Positions 1 to 8,347 of a DNA stretch of 64,000 bases are shown here, in pieces. The translations under genes were made by a program, and so were the position numbers. The DNA is from Fen-1273 sp963748405 (lineage in GTDB: Bacteria; Bacteroidota; Ignavibacteria; UBA10030; UBA6906). The notes below the pieces were generated by a model. That model saw nothing but the letters and a program-made list of their open reading frames with translations, was not told the origin of the DNA and ran no database searches. The stretch's first letter is position 1, and each line of letters opens with the position of its first letter. The stretch lies in NCBI GenBank assembly GCA_963748405.1, contig CAVVIT010000008.1, positions 372,001 through 436,000 on the forward strand. Direction: 5' to 3'.

Positions 1-1254
1 GCGCTCGTCAATGCAGGGGGGACCCTGTACGCCGGGACAGCTGGCGGGGGGCTCTTCAGGTCCACCGATCACGGGAACACCTGGTCCGAATCCAACACCG
101 GCGTCTCGGCGACGAATATCCAGTCGCTGGGCGTCCACGCAGCGTATCTCTTCGCCGGCTCATACGGATCGGGCGCGTACCGGTCGTCCGACGACGGGGC
201 GACCTGGGCTGCCGTCGATTCCGGCCTCGGGCGACAGGATGTCAACGCGTTTGCCCTCTCCGGCGGAAATCTCTTTGCCTCCACGCTCGATACGGGAGTG
301 TATCGCTCGACGAACGACGGAATCTCGTGGACGAAGGCGAGCTCAGGAATTCCTTACGGCCCCGACTGCCTCGCCGCAATGGACACGATCGTTTTCGCCG
401 GCGTCCAGGGGAGCGGGGTCTTCCGCTCAACAAACGCCGGGGCGCGCTGGGACAGCGCGAGCAGGGGGATGACGGATCTTACGGTCGTCGCCCTGTGTGT
501 TGCCGGGCAGGATCTCTACGCCGGGAATTACGGGAGGGGGATGTTTCTCTCGACGGACCGGGGGGCGAACTGGACTCCCCGTGACTCGGGGCTCACGGAT
601 CAGACGATGAGCGCCGCCGGCGCGATCGGTTCCGTGGTGATTGCCGGGACCATCGACGGGCATCTCTACCGCTCGGCGGACCGCGGCACGGTCTGGACTC
701 AGCGCGGGGGCCGTTTCGGCACCGGGGCCGTGCGCTCAATCGTGCAGTCCGCGGGGGGGATGTTCGCGGGGACCGACGATGCGGGGATCCTCGTCTCCCC
801 CGACAGCGGGCTCACCTGGTCTCCGGCAAACAACGGGCTCCCGAACGTGAGCGTGATGTCTCTCGCGGTCCGGGGAACGACCGTCTTTGCTGCGACGGCA
901 GGTGCCGGGGTCTGGCGACGGCCCCTGGGAGAACTCATCACCGGGCTCGGCGAAAGATCCGCGGCGTTGGTTCCGGGGGGATTCTCCCTGGATCAGAATT
1001 ATCCGAACCCGTTCAACCCTTCGACGACGATCGCATACGGGATCCCGGAGCGGAGCGACGTTCGGCTCGTCGTGTATAACCTGCTGGGTCAGGCCGTGCG
1101 ATCGCTTGTCAACGGCGAGCAGGCCGCAGGTTCATACCGGGTCCAGTGGGATGGCAGGGACGACCGTGGTGCCACGGTGAGCAGCGGAGTGTACTTCTGC
1201 CGGCTCGCGGCCCGCGGCAATGTCAGGAGCAGGAAGATGATCATGCTCCGGTAG
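1..1254 (+). CDS. C-terminal part of a secreted YCF48/BNR-type propeller protein with type IX sorting domain (5' truncated by window)
   Basis: The frame is open from the first base, so the start lies upstream. The visible 417 residues are repeats of about 41 residues with the pattern LFAGT...GVFRSTDxGxxW, the Asp-box/YCF48 type of beta-propeller blade. The last 85 or so residues form a type A T9SS sorting domain: the linker reads SLDQNYPNPFNPSTTI, followed by VVYNLLGQAVRSLV, a WDGRDDRG turn, SSGVYFCRL and the basic end SRKMIML. The protein is therefore probably exported across the inner membrane, moved through the T9SS and released or attached at the surface. Function of the propeller is unknown; protein binding is the usual role. 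A GC-rich hairpin follows the stop codon. A paralogue without the sorting domain lies at 47468-49138. Confidence 0.9.
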   Translation, partial: ALVNAGGTLYAGTAGGGLFRSTDHGNTWSESNTGVSATNIQSLGVHAAYLFAGSYGSGAYRSSDDGATWAAVDSGLGRQDVNAFALSGGNLFASTLDTGVYRSTNDGISWTKASSGIPYGPDCLAAMDTIVFAGVQGSGVFRSTNAGARWDSASRGMTDLTVVALCVAGQDLYAGNYGRGMFLSTDRGANWTPRDSGLTDQTMSAAGAIGSVVIAGTIDGHLYRSADRGTVWTQRGGRFGTGAVRSIVQSAGGMFAGTDDAGILVSPDSGLTWSPANNGLPNVSVMSLAVRGTTVFAATAGAGVWRRPLGELITGLGERSAALVPGGFSLDQNYPNPFNPSTTIAYGIPERSDVRLVVYNLLGQAVRSLVNGEQAAGSYRVQWDGRDDRGATVSSGVYFCRLAARGNVRSRKMIMLR

Positions 1255-1297
1255 GCGCCGCCGGATATCTCTGCTGCGCATCCCGCCGTTGCCGCCT

Positions 1298-1314
1298 GCG
1301 GAGGGATCCTCCGC
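1298..1314 (+). terminator. Hairpin, possible terminator of the propeller gene
   Basis: A perfect 7-bp inverted repeat (GCGGAGG / CCTCCGC) with a 3-nt loop lies 44 bases after the stop codon. It is followed only by a short T stretch (aattt), so it is at best a weak intrinsic terminator. The next promoter begins five bases later. Confidence 0.4.
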
Positions 1315-1318
1315 GAAT

Positions 1319-1347
1319 TTGACATCGGGACCATGTCACGCTATATT
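1319..1347 (+). promoter_or_regulatory. Sigma70-like promoter of the TerC gene
   Basis: TTGACA at 1319-1324, a 17-base spacer and TATATT at 1342-1347 make a near-consensus housekeeping promoter. Transcription would begin near 1354, which is downstream of the first in-frame GTG (1350) of the TerC reading frame and so argues for a later translation start. Confidence 0.75.
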
Positions 1348-1394
1348 GTGTGACAATTCACGCGCGGGCGGGTTCCCACCATACAGGTCGGATT

Positions 1395-2324
1395 TTGGGT
1401 CTCCTCTGGGTTGTGTTTGGCGTCGTCGTCGTCCTGATGCTGGCGATCGATCTCGGCGTGTTCAACAGGAAAGCGCACGAGGTCGGCCTCAAAGAAGCGC
1501 TCGTGTGGAGCATCGTCTGGACCGTCGTTGCCCTCCTGTTCAACGGCGCAGTCTTCCTCTACGCGGGTCCCCAGCGGGGACTGGAGTTCTTCACCGGGTA
1601 CGTGATCGAGCGTGCGCTCTCCTTTGACAACCTCTTTGTCTTCGTCCTGATTTTTTCCTACTTCGGCGTCCCCCGGCATTATCACCACAGGGCCCTGTTC
1701 TGGGGGGTCGTCGGAGCTCTTGTCACCCGTGCCGCATTCATCGCTGCGGGGGCCGCCCTCATCGTCCGGTTCGAGTGGATTCTGTATGTCTTCGGCGTGG
1801 TCCTGGTGTACAGCGGCTGGAAGATGTTGAGGGAGAAGGACGTCGAGGTGCATCCCGACAGGAATCTCATCATCCGCGGAGCACGGAAGCTCTTCCCCGT
1901 CTCGTCGGAATTTGGCGCCGGGCGGTTCATTCTCAGACAGGACCGCAGGATATTCCTGACCCCGCTCCTCCTCGTCCTGATCACGATCGAGACGACCGAT
2001 ATCGTCTTTGCCGTCGATTCGATCCCCGCGGTGTTCGGCGTGACGCACGATCCGTTCATCGCCTTCACGTCGAACATATTCGCCATCCTGGGGCTTCGCG
2101 CAAGCTATTTCCTCCTCGAGAGCGTCCTGAAGACGTTCAGGTTCCTGAGCCACGGCCTCTCGGTCGTCCTGATATTCATCGGGCTCAAGATGCTTGCCGC
2201 TGATTTCTTCCCCATCCCCATCGGCATGTCGCTGGCGATCGTCATGGGAGTTCTCGCCGTCGCGATCGCTGCCTCGTTGATTACGCAGCGCAGGGACGAC
2301 CGTCGTGCACGGAAGCCCGGATGA
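1395..2324 (+). CDS. TerC family integral membrane protein
   Basis: TerC/Alx-type membrane protein (309 residues from this start). Family members are linked to tellurite resistance and to manganese or other metal-ion export across the inner membrane. Recognisable segments are MLAIDLGVFNRKAHEV near the start, ERALSFDNLFVFVLIF, and ETTDIVFAVDSIPAVF, whose acidic residues lie in predicted membrane helices; about eight hydrophobic helices are visible. The frame is open from a GTG at 1350, but that codon lies between the -10 box and the expected transcription start. The TTG at 1395 gives MGLLWVVFGVVVVLMLAIDL, which fits the normal N-terminus, and has an AGG-type ribosome site about 8 bases upstream. 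The last 4 bases overlap the start of the next gene (ATGA), so the two are probably translationally coupled. Confidence 0.9.
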   Translation: MGLLWVVFGVVVVLMLAIDLGVFNRKAHEVGLKEALVWSIVWTVVALLFNGAVFLYAGPQRGLEFFTGYVIERALSFDNLFVFVLIFSYFGVPRHYHHRALFWGVVGALVTRAAFIAAGAALIVRFEWILYVFGVVLVYSGWKMLREKDVEVHPDRNLIIRGARKLFPVSSEFGAGRFILRQDRRIFLTPLLLVLITIETTDIVFAVDSIPAVFGVTHDPFIAFTSNIFAILGLRASYFLLESVLKTFRFLSHGLSVVLIFIGLKMLAADFFPIPIGMSLAIVMGVLAVAIAASLITQRRDDRRARKPG

Positions 2325-3073
2325 AGCGCAAGTCCTCCCGTTGGCCCCTTCCGTGCGCTATCATGGTTCTGTCGCTGCTCGCGGTTTCCTCGCCGCTCGT
2401 CGCAGGTCCGGCAGCCGGGCCTCTGTCCGATATCCCCGGGGTGATTCGTCACGGTCCCCGCTCCTCGAAAGAGATCGCACTCACGTTCGACGCCTGCTCT
2501 CTCCGTTCGCGCGGCAGGATCGACTCGGCGGTCGTTCGCATACTCCTGGAGACGCACACACCGGCGACGATATTCCTCGGGGGGAAATGGGCGTCCGATG
2601 TCGCTCCCTCCCTCCGCGCGCTTGCCAGGGACTCTTTGCTGGAATTCGGCAGCCACGCGTACATGCATCCCCACCTGTTGCGGCTCCCGTCCGACAGCAT
2701 CCGTCTGGAGCTCAGGAAAGCGCAGCGGGCGATCGTGCGCGTGATCGGGAGGAAGCCCGCCCTCTTTCGCGCTCCCTACGGCGAGATTGACGCTCGCGTG
2801 GCCGCGGTGGCCGAGTCTCTGGGACTCACGCCCGTTCAGTACGACATCGCCTCGGGGGATCCCGATCCGAAGCTTTCTCCCCAGTCGATCGTGAAGTACG
2901 TGGTGTCCACGGCGAGGGGGGGATCGATCATCGTCATGCACATCAATACGCGCGGGTGGCACACGGCGGAGATACTTCCGGGAGTGATCGCCGGCCTTCA
3001 GGAGAAGGGGTATAAATTCGTCACCGTCGGCAGGCTGCTGTCGACGCCGGGGAAACCGCCCCGGGCGCGGTAG
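2321..3073 (+). CDS. Exported polysaccharide deacetylase (NodB domain)
   Basis: A signal peptide (about 28 residues, CAIMVLSLLAVSSPLVAG) precedes a NodB homology domain of the carbohydrate esterase 4 type, which removes N- or O-acetyl groups from peptidoglycan, chitin-like or other polysaccharides outside the cytoplasm. Motif 1 reads TFDAC instead of TFDDG: the catalytic-base Asp is present, but the second, metal-binding Asp is Ala. This variant is known in a subgroup. Motif 2 is GSHAYMHPHL (SHxxxHP), motif 3 is FRAPYGE, and the C-terminal LxH motif appears as SIIVMHI. The start overlaps the terC stop by 4 bases. The gene converges on cydB with only 21 bases between the stops. The substrate cannot be told from the sequence. 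Confidence 0.88.
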   Translation: MKRKSSRWPLPCAIMVLSLLAVSSPLVAGPAAGPLSDIPGVIRHGPRSSKEIALTFDACSLRSRGRIDSAVVRILLETHTPATIFLGGKWASDVAPSLRALARDSLLEFGSHAYMHPHLLRLPSDSIRLELRKAQRAIVRVIGRKPALFRAPYGEIDARVAAVAESLGLTPVQYDIASGDPDPKLSPQSIVKYVVSTARGGSIIVMHINTRGWHTAEILPGVIAGLQEKGYKFVTVGRLLSTPGKPPRAR

Positions 3074-3094
3074 CTCACGGCGCACATCGCCGCG

Positions 3095-4135
3095 TCAATA
3101 TCCCTCCTGCTCGACCTTCACCTTCCCGTGGAAAGAATAGAACAGGTACGCGAAATACCCGAGCGCGATCGCGATCCCGATCGTCCACCAGATGATCCCG
3201 ATCCCCAGACCGTAGCTCTGCGCCGCCGTATTGTACACCGTCAACCCGTATCGTTCGACCGTCGAAGCGGGAAGGACGTACGGGAAAAGGCCGAACGCGG
3301 TGGATGCGAGCATCCCTCCGATGAACGCCGAGGAGGAAAGGAACGCCCGGAAGTCGCTTGATGTCCTGTTGAAATAGAACATCCCGGCAAGCCCCGCCGC
3401 CCCGGCGAGGGGAAAGAGGTACCCCCACGGGTGTTCCGCGTAGTTTGTCCATATGCCCGGGCGGATCTCCGAGGCAGACACGGCCGCCCCGAGCGAAGTC
3501 AGAAGCACGCCCCAGGACCAGAGCCGGACCCTCGACCGGGCCCGCTGTTGTACCTCCCCGGCGGTCTTCATGGCGATGAAGTTCCCCCCGTGGACGGCGA
3601 GCGTCGAGAGAGACACGAGCCCCATCAGGACCGTGAACCAGTCCAGGATTCCTGCGTCCGGCTGGACGGTGAACGACGTCCAGAGCGGAGCGAAGAAGTA
3701 TCCGTCGGGGCCGAGCGGAACGCCGCGCACGACGTTGCCGAGCGCCGCTCCGAGGAATATCGCCAGGAGCGAGCTCCCGATCGAAAAGATGAAATCCCAC
3801 AGCGAGCGCCACATCGGGTGGTCCACCTGGTGGCGCAGCTCGATTCCCAGCCCCCGGAGTATCAGGAGCCAGAGGACCATCATCAGCGGGAGGTAGAACC
3901 CGCTGAAGCTCGAGGCGTACAGGAGAGGGAACGAGAAATAAAGCGTTCCCCCCGCCGCCAGGAGCCAGACCTCGTTCCCGTCCCAGAACGGCCCGATCGC
4001 GCCGAGCACGCTCCGGCGCTCTTCGTTGCTCCTGGCGACGGACAGGTGCAGGATCCCGGCGCCGAGGTCGAACCCGTCGAGTATGACGTACATGCAGAGC
4101 ATGAACGCGACGACGCAGAACCAGAGAATCTCCAT
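3095..4135 (-). CDS. cydB: Cytochrome bd-type quinol oxidase subunit II
   Basis: 346-residue polytopic membrane protein with the CydB N-terminus (LWFCVVAFMLCMYVILDGFDLGAG) and eight or more hydrophobic helices. CydB pairs with CydA in the inner membrane to form the terminal oxidase that takes electrons from quinol and reduces oxygen to water with high affinity. It lies 4 bases downstream of cydA on the same strand, so the two are one operon. CydB has no haem ligands of its own in most families. No cydX or cydCD genes are visible next to it; the sequence stops at 3095 facing the deacetylase gene. Confidence 0.95.
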   Translation of the reverse strand: MEILWFCVVAFMLCMYVILDGFDLGAGILHLSVARSNEERRSVLGAIGPFWDGNEVWLLAAGGTLYFSFPLLYASSFSGFYLPLMMVLWLLILRGLGIELRHQVDHPMWRSLWDFIFSIGSSLLAIFLGAALGNVVRGVPLGPDGYFFAPLWTSFTVQPDAGILDWFTVLMGLVSLSTLAVHGGNFIAMKTAGEVQQRARSRVRLWSWGVLLTSLGAAVSASEIRPGIWTNYAEHPWGYLFPLAGAAGLAGMFYFNRTSSDFRAFLSSSAFIGGMLASTAFGLFPYVLPASTVERYGLTVYNTAAQSYGLGIGIIWWTIGIAIALGYFAYLFYSFHGKVKVEQEGY

Positions 4136-4139
4136 GATC

Positions 4140-5480
4140 TCACTCCTTTGCGCTGTGGGACACGTGTGCCGGGCCCGCGCCGATCGTCTTCATCACGAGG
4201 AGCAGGAAGAGCACGCCGACGACGAAATAGAGCCCGAGGAATCCGAGCAGCGTGAAAAGCGTGTTCCCCGCGGAGACGTTTGCCGAGGTGCCCGCCGGAG
4301 TCCTGAGAAGCCCGTACACGAGCCAGGGCTGTCTGCCGAGTTCCGCGGTCGTCCACCCCGCGGTGTTCGCGATGAAGGGGAACGGGAAGGTGAGCATGAG
4401 GACCCAGAGGAACGGCCGCGCGGCGAACGCCCGCTTCCTCCACAGGAGCCACGTCCCTGCGGCGGCGATGGCGATGAAGAGCGTTCCCAGTCCCACCATG
4501 ATGTGGTAGCTGTAATAGAGAAGGGGGATGTTCGTCGGCCAGCTGTCCGCAGGGAATGCGTCGAGCCCCTTCACCTCTGCCCCCCACCTGTAGTACGTGA
4601 GAAAGCTGAGCATCATCGGGACGTGGAGGGGGTTGTCGAGTTTTTTCTTGTCCATGTCCGGCTGTCCCAGGAGGACGAGCGGCGCTCCTTCGGCGGTGTG
4701 GAAGAGCCCCTCCATCGCGGCGAGCGTGACGGGCTGGTTGAACGCGATGTTCTTTCCCTGGGCATCCCCGGTGGGGAATGCCATGAGGACCGACGAAATG
4801 AGCCCGGCGATCAGCCCCGTCCTGACGAACATTTTTCCGTATTCTTCGTCCCTGCGGGCCAGGAGATAGTAGGCGCCCGCGGAGGCGACGCAGAACGAGC
4901 CCGTCACGACGGCCCCCGTCATGTTGTGGGCATATTGCCAGAGCGCCCACGGATTGAACAGGAGGTCGGAGAAGCTCCCCAGCGTCACCGTTCCGTTCGG
5001 TCCCTGGACGTATCCCGCAGGGTGCTGCATCCACGCGTTTGTCACGATGATGAAGTAGCCGGAGATCCAGGACCCGAGAAACACCATGAACGCGGAGAAG
5101 AAGTGGAGTTTCGGCCCGAGCCTTTTCTCCCCGAAGAGGAACAACCCCAGGAAGCTCGACTCGAGGAAGAACGCGAACACCCCCTCCATCGCGAGCGTCT
5201 GCCCGATGACCCCTCCCGCGTACGTGGAAAACCTGGCCCAGTTCGTGCCGAACTGGAATTCCATCGGTATCCCGGTCACGACGCCGACGGCGAAATTGAT
5301 CGCGTAGATCTTTGCCCAGAACCTCGCCCCGTTTTCATAGATCGCGTTTCCCGTACGGATGGCTTTCCATTTCATGAACACGATGAGAAGCCCGAGTCCC
5401 ATCGTGAGCTGGGGAAAGAGGTAGTGGTAGGAAGCGGTGAATGCGAATTGCAGCCTGTGAAGGAGGAGGGCGTCTTCCAT
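4140..5480 (-). CDS. cydA: Cytochrome bd-type quinol oxidase subunit I
   Basis: 446-residue haem-carrying subunit of cytochrome bd oxidase. His19 in ASYHYLFPQLTMG matches the haem b595 ligand; the acidic residue in FAFFLESSFLGLFLFGEKRL and the His in HNMTGAVVTGSFCVASAG match further conserved haem and proton-path positions. The Q-loop is short (GRQPWLVYGLLRTPAGTSANV), as in cyanide-insensitive-like or short-loop enzymes rather than the long-loop E. coli type. AAGGA lies upstream of the ATG. It is transcribed divergently from the acetyltransferase gene. In an organism that also has c-type cytochromes and an octaheme protein (42851-44128), this oxidase would serve microaerobic respiration or oxygen removal. 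Confidence 0.96.
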   Translation of the reverse strand: MEDALLLHRLQFAFTASYHYLFPQLTMGLGLLIVFMKWKAIRTGNAIYENGARFWAKIYAINFAVGVVTGIPMEFQFGTNWARFSTYAGGVIGQTLAMEGVFAFFLESSFLGLFLFGEKRLGPKLHFFSAFMVFLGSWISGYFIIVTNAWMQHPAGYVQGPNGTVTLGSFSDLLFNPWALWQYAHNMTGAVVTGSFCVASAGAYYLLARRDEEYGKMFVRTGLIAGLISSVLMAFPTGDAQGKNIAFNQPVTLAAMEGLFHTAEGAPLVLLGQPDMDKKKLDNPLHVPMMLSFLTYYRWGAEVKGLDAFPADSWPTNIPLLYYSYHIMVGLGTLFIAIAAAGTWLLWRKRAFAARPFLWVLMLTFPFPFIANTAGWTTAELGRQPWLVYGLLRTPAGTSANVSAGNTLFTLLGFLGLYFVVGVLFLLLVMKTIGAGPAHVSHSAKE

Positions 5481-5567
5481 GTGGAGGTTCCTTTCGATTC
5501 GATCGGTATGTAATGTAGCAAAACGGCGGCGATTGTGCTATATTTCCCGCTGAACCTGAGGCAAAAC

Positions 5568-6104
5568 GTGAAAGCACCTGAATCCCTTGCATCGTCGAGA
5601 CTCCTGTACCGCCGCCCCTGTCCGGCGGACGCCGGGGAGATCTTTTCCCGGTATGCAAGCGATCCCGCCATCACGCGCTTCATGGGTTTCCCGACGCACC
5701 AATCGCTCAAGGACACGCGCGATTTTCTCTCCACGTGTGACGCCGACTGGGAGCGATGGCCCGCAGGGGCGTACCTGGTTCGGTCGCGCGACACCAACAC
5801 GCTCGTGGGGAGCACGGGGCTGCACTTTGAAACCCCCTCCAGGGCGATGACAGGCTACATATTCGCCCGGGATGCCTGGAATCTCGGCTATGCCACCGAG
5901 GCGCTCGGGACGATGGCCGCGACCGCGGCTTCCGTGGGCATCAGGCGGCTCTACGCGATCTGCCATACGGCGCATGAGCCGTCGAGGCGCGTCCTCGAAA
6001 AGGGGGGCTTCACCTGCGAGGGGATCCTCCGGAAATACATGGTGTTCCCGAACTTTGCCCCCGATGAGCCCGCGGACGTCTTCTGCTACGCGCTGATCCT
6101 GTGA
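5568..6104 (+). CDS. GNAT family N-acetyltransferase (RimJ/RimL type)
   Basis: 178-residue cytosolic GNAT acetyltransferase. Visible elements are the N-terminal SSRLLYRRPCPADAGEIFSRY typical of the RimJ/RimL group, the WNLGYATEALGTM acetyl-CoA loop (a variant of the W.rGyatEA motif) and the C-terminal SRRVLEKGGFTCEGILR segment. The frame is open from a GTG at 5535, but the TATATT there looks like a promoter -10 box; the GTG at 5568 has GAGG six bases upstream and is preferred. The substrate is unknown; relatives acetylate ribosomal protein N-termini, small amines or antibiotics. Confidence 0.85.
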   Translation: MKAPESLASSRLLYRRPCPADAGEIFSRYASDPAITRFMGFPTHQSLKDTRDFLSTCDADWERWPAGAYLVRSRDTNTLVGSTGLHFETPSRAMTGYIFARDAWNLGYATEALGTMAATAASVGIRRLYAICHTAHEPSRRVLEKGGFTCEGILRKYMVFPNFAPDEPADVFCYALIL

Positions 6105-6144
6105 ATATCGGAGGCAGGAGAAATCAAAAAAGGAGAGCCGTATC

Positions 6145-6453
6145 GTGACTCAGTCAGAAAAGCTGCGACGCATGTTCATTGTCTTCCAGGTCGTTCTCGG
6201 CGGGGTACTGCTCGTGCTCAGCGCTATGACTGCATGGACCGCCGGAAACGCGCACATCAGGCTTCTTGGGGCCGTGGAGGCGGTCGGGGCCGTCTTGTTC
6301 CTTATTCCCCGCACGCTGCGCCAGGGGGCGTGGATCCTCCTCCTCACATTCGCGGTCGCTCTGGTGATTCATCTTTCGAGAGGTGAGTGGAGGGGGGATC
6401 TGCTGATCTACGCCGCCGGAGTTGTCCTTGTAACTGTCTACCGTTCCAATTGA
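6145..6453 (+). CDS. Small four-helix membrane protein of unknown function
   Basis: 102 residues starting with GTG, preceded by GGAGAG seven bases upstream. Three to four hydrophobic helices are visible (FIVFQVVLGGVLLVLSAMTAW, LLGAVEAVGAVLFLI, AWILLLTFAVALVIHL, LLIYAAGVVLVTVY) with an Arg-rich loop between the second and third. I do not recognise the family. It lies 40 bases after the acetyltransferase gene and may be co-transcribed with it. Confidence 0.7.
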   Translation: MTQSEKLRRMFIVFQVVLGGVLLVLSAMTAWTAGNAHIRLLGAVEAVGAVLFLIPRTLRQGAWILLLTFAVALVIHLSRGEWRGDLLIYAAGVVLVTVYRSN

Positions 6454-6478
6454 ATTCCTCGTTCTCTCTCCGTATGTT
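6450..6478 (+). promoter_or_regulatory. Sigma70-like promoter of the alpha/beta hydrolase gene
   Basis: TTGAAT at 6450-6455, a 17-base spacer and TATGTT at 6473-6478. The -35 box overlaps the stop codon of the preceding gene. It places the transcription start near 6485, which supports the hydrolase ATG at 6536. Confidence 0.5.
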
Positions 6479-6535
6479 CACTACCTGAATCCTGTGCTGC
6501 AAATTGTCCGCTTCAAACCTGGAAGGCGAACGCGC

Positions 6536-7417
6536 ATGGCACGGTTCACATCTCTCGTCTGTCTCGCCATTCTTTTTCTGGTCCCCGTTGCTTTATCCCG
6601 GGGGGGATCTCCCCCGGCGAAATCGGGGTACGTCACGATCGGCAGGTATTCCCTTTATTACGAAGAAACCGGCAAGGGGGACCCGCTCATTCTGATACAC
6701 GGGGGACTTCTTGACAGGAGGATGTGGGACGGCCAATTCGAGCTCTTCGGCCGATGGTCCCGCGTCATCCGGTACGACAACCGGAATCAAGGGCTCTCGC
6801 ACGGGCTCCCCGACTCTTTTTCCTACCACGAGGACCTGAACAAACTGATGGAGGCGCTCGGAATAGGGCGCGCCAGGCTTGTGGGGCTCTCCCTGGGCGG
6901 GTCGATCGCGATCGACTTCGCGATCGCTCATCCCGAGAAGGTGAGCGCGCTCGTGCTCGTCTCCTCCGGTCTCTCCGGGTACGTGAACAGGGATTCCTCG
7001 TTGATGGTGAACGAGAAGAAAGAGTCCGAGGCGGCCGCGCGGCGGGATTTGAATGCGTACGTCGAGCTGTTTCAGCGATCGTGGACCGACGGTCCGCACC
7101 GGGCTCCGGAGCAGGTGAACCGGGACGTCCGTATGAAAGTCCGCGATATGATCAAGGCGACACTGACGAAGTCCGAGCCCTACAGTACGGTCGTCCCCCT
7201 TGATCCCCCGGCGCTTGGACGTCTCTCCTCGATCCACGTCCCGACGCTTTTCGTCCTTGGCGACCAGGACAATCCGGGAATTCAGGAGATCTCTGCGCTT
7301 GTTCTCAAGTCGATACCCGGCTCCAGGAAAGTCGTTATCAAGGGGGCCGGTCACATGGTCAACATGGAGAAGCCGGAAGAGTTCAACGAAGTCGTCGGTG
7401 AGTTTCTCTCCAGGTAG
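6536..7417 (+). CDS. Exported alpha/beta-fold hydrolase
   Basis: 293 residues with a signal peptide (FTSLVCLAILFLVPVALSRG) and a complete alpha/beta-hydrolase fold. The oxyanion-hole motif is HGGLLDRRMWDGQ, the nucleophile elbow is GLSLGGS, the acid is the Asp of VLGDQDNPG and the catalytic His is in GAGHMVNMEKPEEF. The closest general types are 3-oxoadipate enol-lactonase-like or epoxide-hydrolase-like enzymes, but secretion suggests an ester or lactone substrate outside the cytoplasm. An in-frame GTG at 6494 is possible, but the ATG at 6536 has GGAAGG nine bases upstream and gives a proper signal peptide. Confidence 0.85.
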   Translation: MARFTSLVCLAILFLVPVALSRGGSPPAKSGYVTIGRYSLYYEETGKGDPLILIHGGLLDRRMWDGQFELFGRWSRVIRYDNRNQGLSHGLPDSFSYHEDLNKLMEALGIGRARLVGLSLGGSIAIDFAIAHPEKVSALVLVSSGLSGYVNRDSSLMVNEKKESEAAARRDLNAYVELFQRSWTDGPHRAPEQVNRDVRMKVRDMIKATLTKSEPYSTVVPLDPPALGRLSSIHVPTLFVLGDQDNPGIQEISALVLKSIPGSRKVVIKGAGHMVNMEKPEEFNEVVGEFLSR

Positions 7418-7475
7418 CGACAGTTGTCATTGCAATCCAGCACGAGCGTTCTCAACGTTCTTCAAATAGGCTCCC

Positions 7476-8312
7476 ATGTCCTCCATCTCTCTTACCGAAC
7501 CCCAGGTCCGCTTTTTCCATGACCAGGGATATCTCGCGATCCCCGGCCTGACGAGCGAAGACGACGTCGCTTCCCTCCGGGCGTCCTACGACCGGATATT
7601 TTCCGAGCGCGCCGGCAGGGATCTTGGAGATCATTTTGATCTTGCGGGCCGGGATGAAGAGCCGGGAAAGGAATCCCTCCCCCAGATACTCCATCCGGCG
7701 AAATACGCGCCGGAGATGAACGCCTCCGAGCTCCTCGGGAACGCGACGCGCGTCGCGAAACAGCTTCTGGGCCCCGATGCCACGTGCGAGTTCGCCCACG
7801 CGATATTCAAGCCCGCCGGATTCGGCGCCGAGACCCCGTGGCACCAGGACGCCGCCTACTGGAGTCCCGACATGCGCTATACCGCCCTGAGCATCTGGGT
7901 GCCCCTCCAGGAAGCCACGGAGGAGAACGGCTGCATGCAGTTCGTCCCCTCAAGCCACACGCTCGATGTGGTGAGGCACCGCAGCATCAATGACGATCCG
8001 CGGATACACGGGCTTGAGGTCCATCCGGAAGAGGTCTCCCGCATCGGAAAATTCGTCAGCTGTCCGCTTCCCCCCGGAGGGGCGACGTTTCACGGCCCCT
8101 ACATGCTTCACCACACGGGCCCCAACCGCTCCCGGATTCCCCGTCGCGCGCTCATTCTGAACGCCGGCCTCCCGCCGGCGAAGCGCTCCCGGCCGCTGCA
8201 TTTTCCCTGGATGGAAGGAAAAACGACGGCTCGTGACGAGCGTGCGAAAGCATCGAAGGAAAAAGGACTGGACCCCGGCGCGCCGCCGACCGGTGCCGTT
8301 CCCCAGAATTGA
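7476..8312 (+). CDS. Phytanoyl-CoA dioxygenase (PhyH) family protein
   Basis: 278-residue Fe(II)/2-oxoglutarate-dependent oxygenase of the PhyH family. The facial triad is visible as HQD in PWHQDAAYW and a distal His in the GPYMLHHTGPNRS segment; the following Arg (IPRRALIL) would bind 2-oxoglutarate. ENGCMQFVPSSH is also typical of the family. Members hydroxylate small organic molecules such as phytanoyl-CoA, ectoine or natural-product precursors; the substrate here is unknown. No signal peptide. The gene stands 59 bases after the hydrolase gene. Confidence 0.88.
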   Translation: MSSISLTEPQVRFFHDQGYLAIPGLTSEDDVASLRASYDRIFSERAGRDLGDHFDLAGRDEEPGKESLPQILHPAKYAPEMNASELLGNATRVAKQLLGPDATCEFAHAIFKPAGFGAETPWHQDAAYWSPDMRYTALSIWVPLQEATEENGCMQFVPSSHTLDVVRHRSINDDPRIHGLEVHPEEVSRIGKFVSCPLPPGGATFHGPYMLHHTGPNRSRIPRRALILNAGLPPAKRSRPLHFPWMEGKTTARDERAKASKEKGLDPGAPPTGAVPQN

Positions 8313-8347
8313 ATATCTCACTGCACAACCCAGTACCGGAGGTTTCC

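Noticed and set aside
3078..3092. CGGCG/CGCCG hairpin between the deacetylase and cydB stops
   Set aside because: Only 5 base pairs and no T run on either side; too weak to call a terminator.
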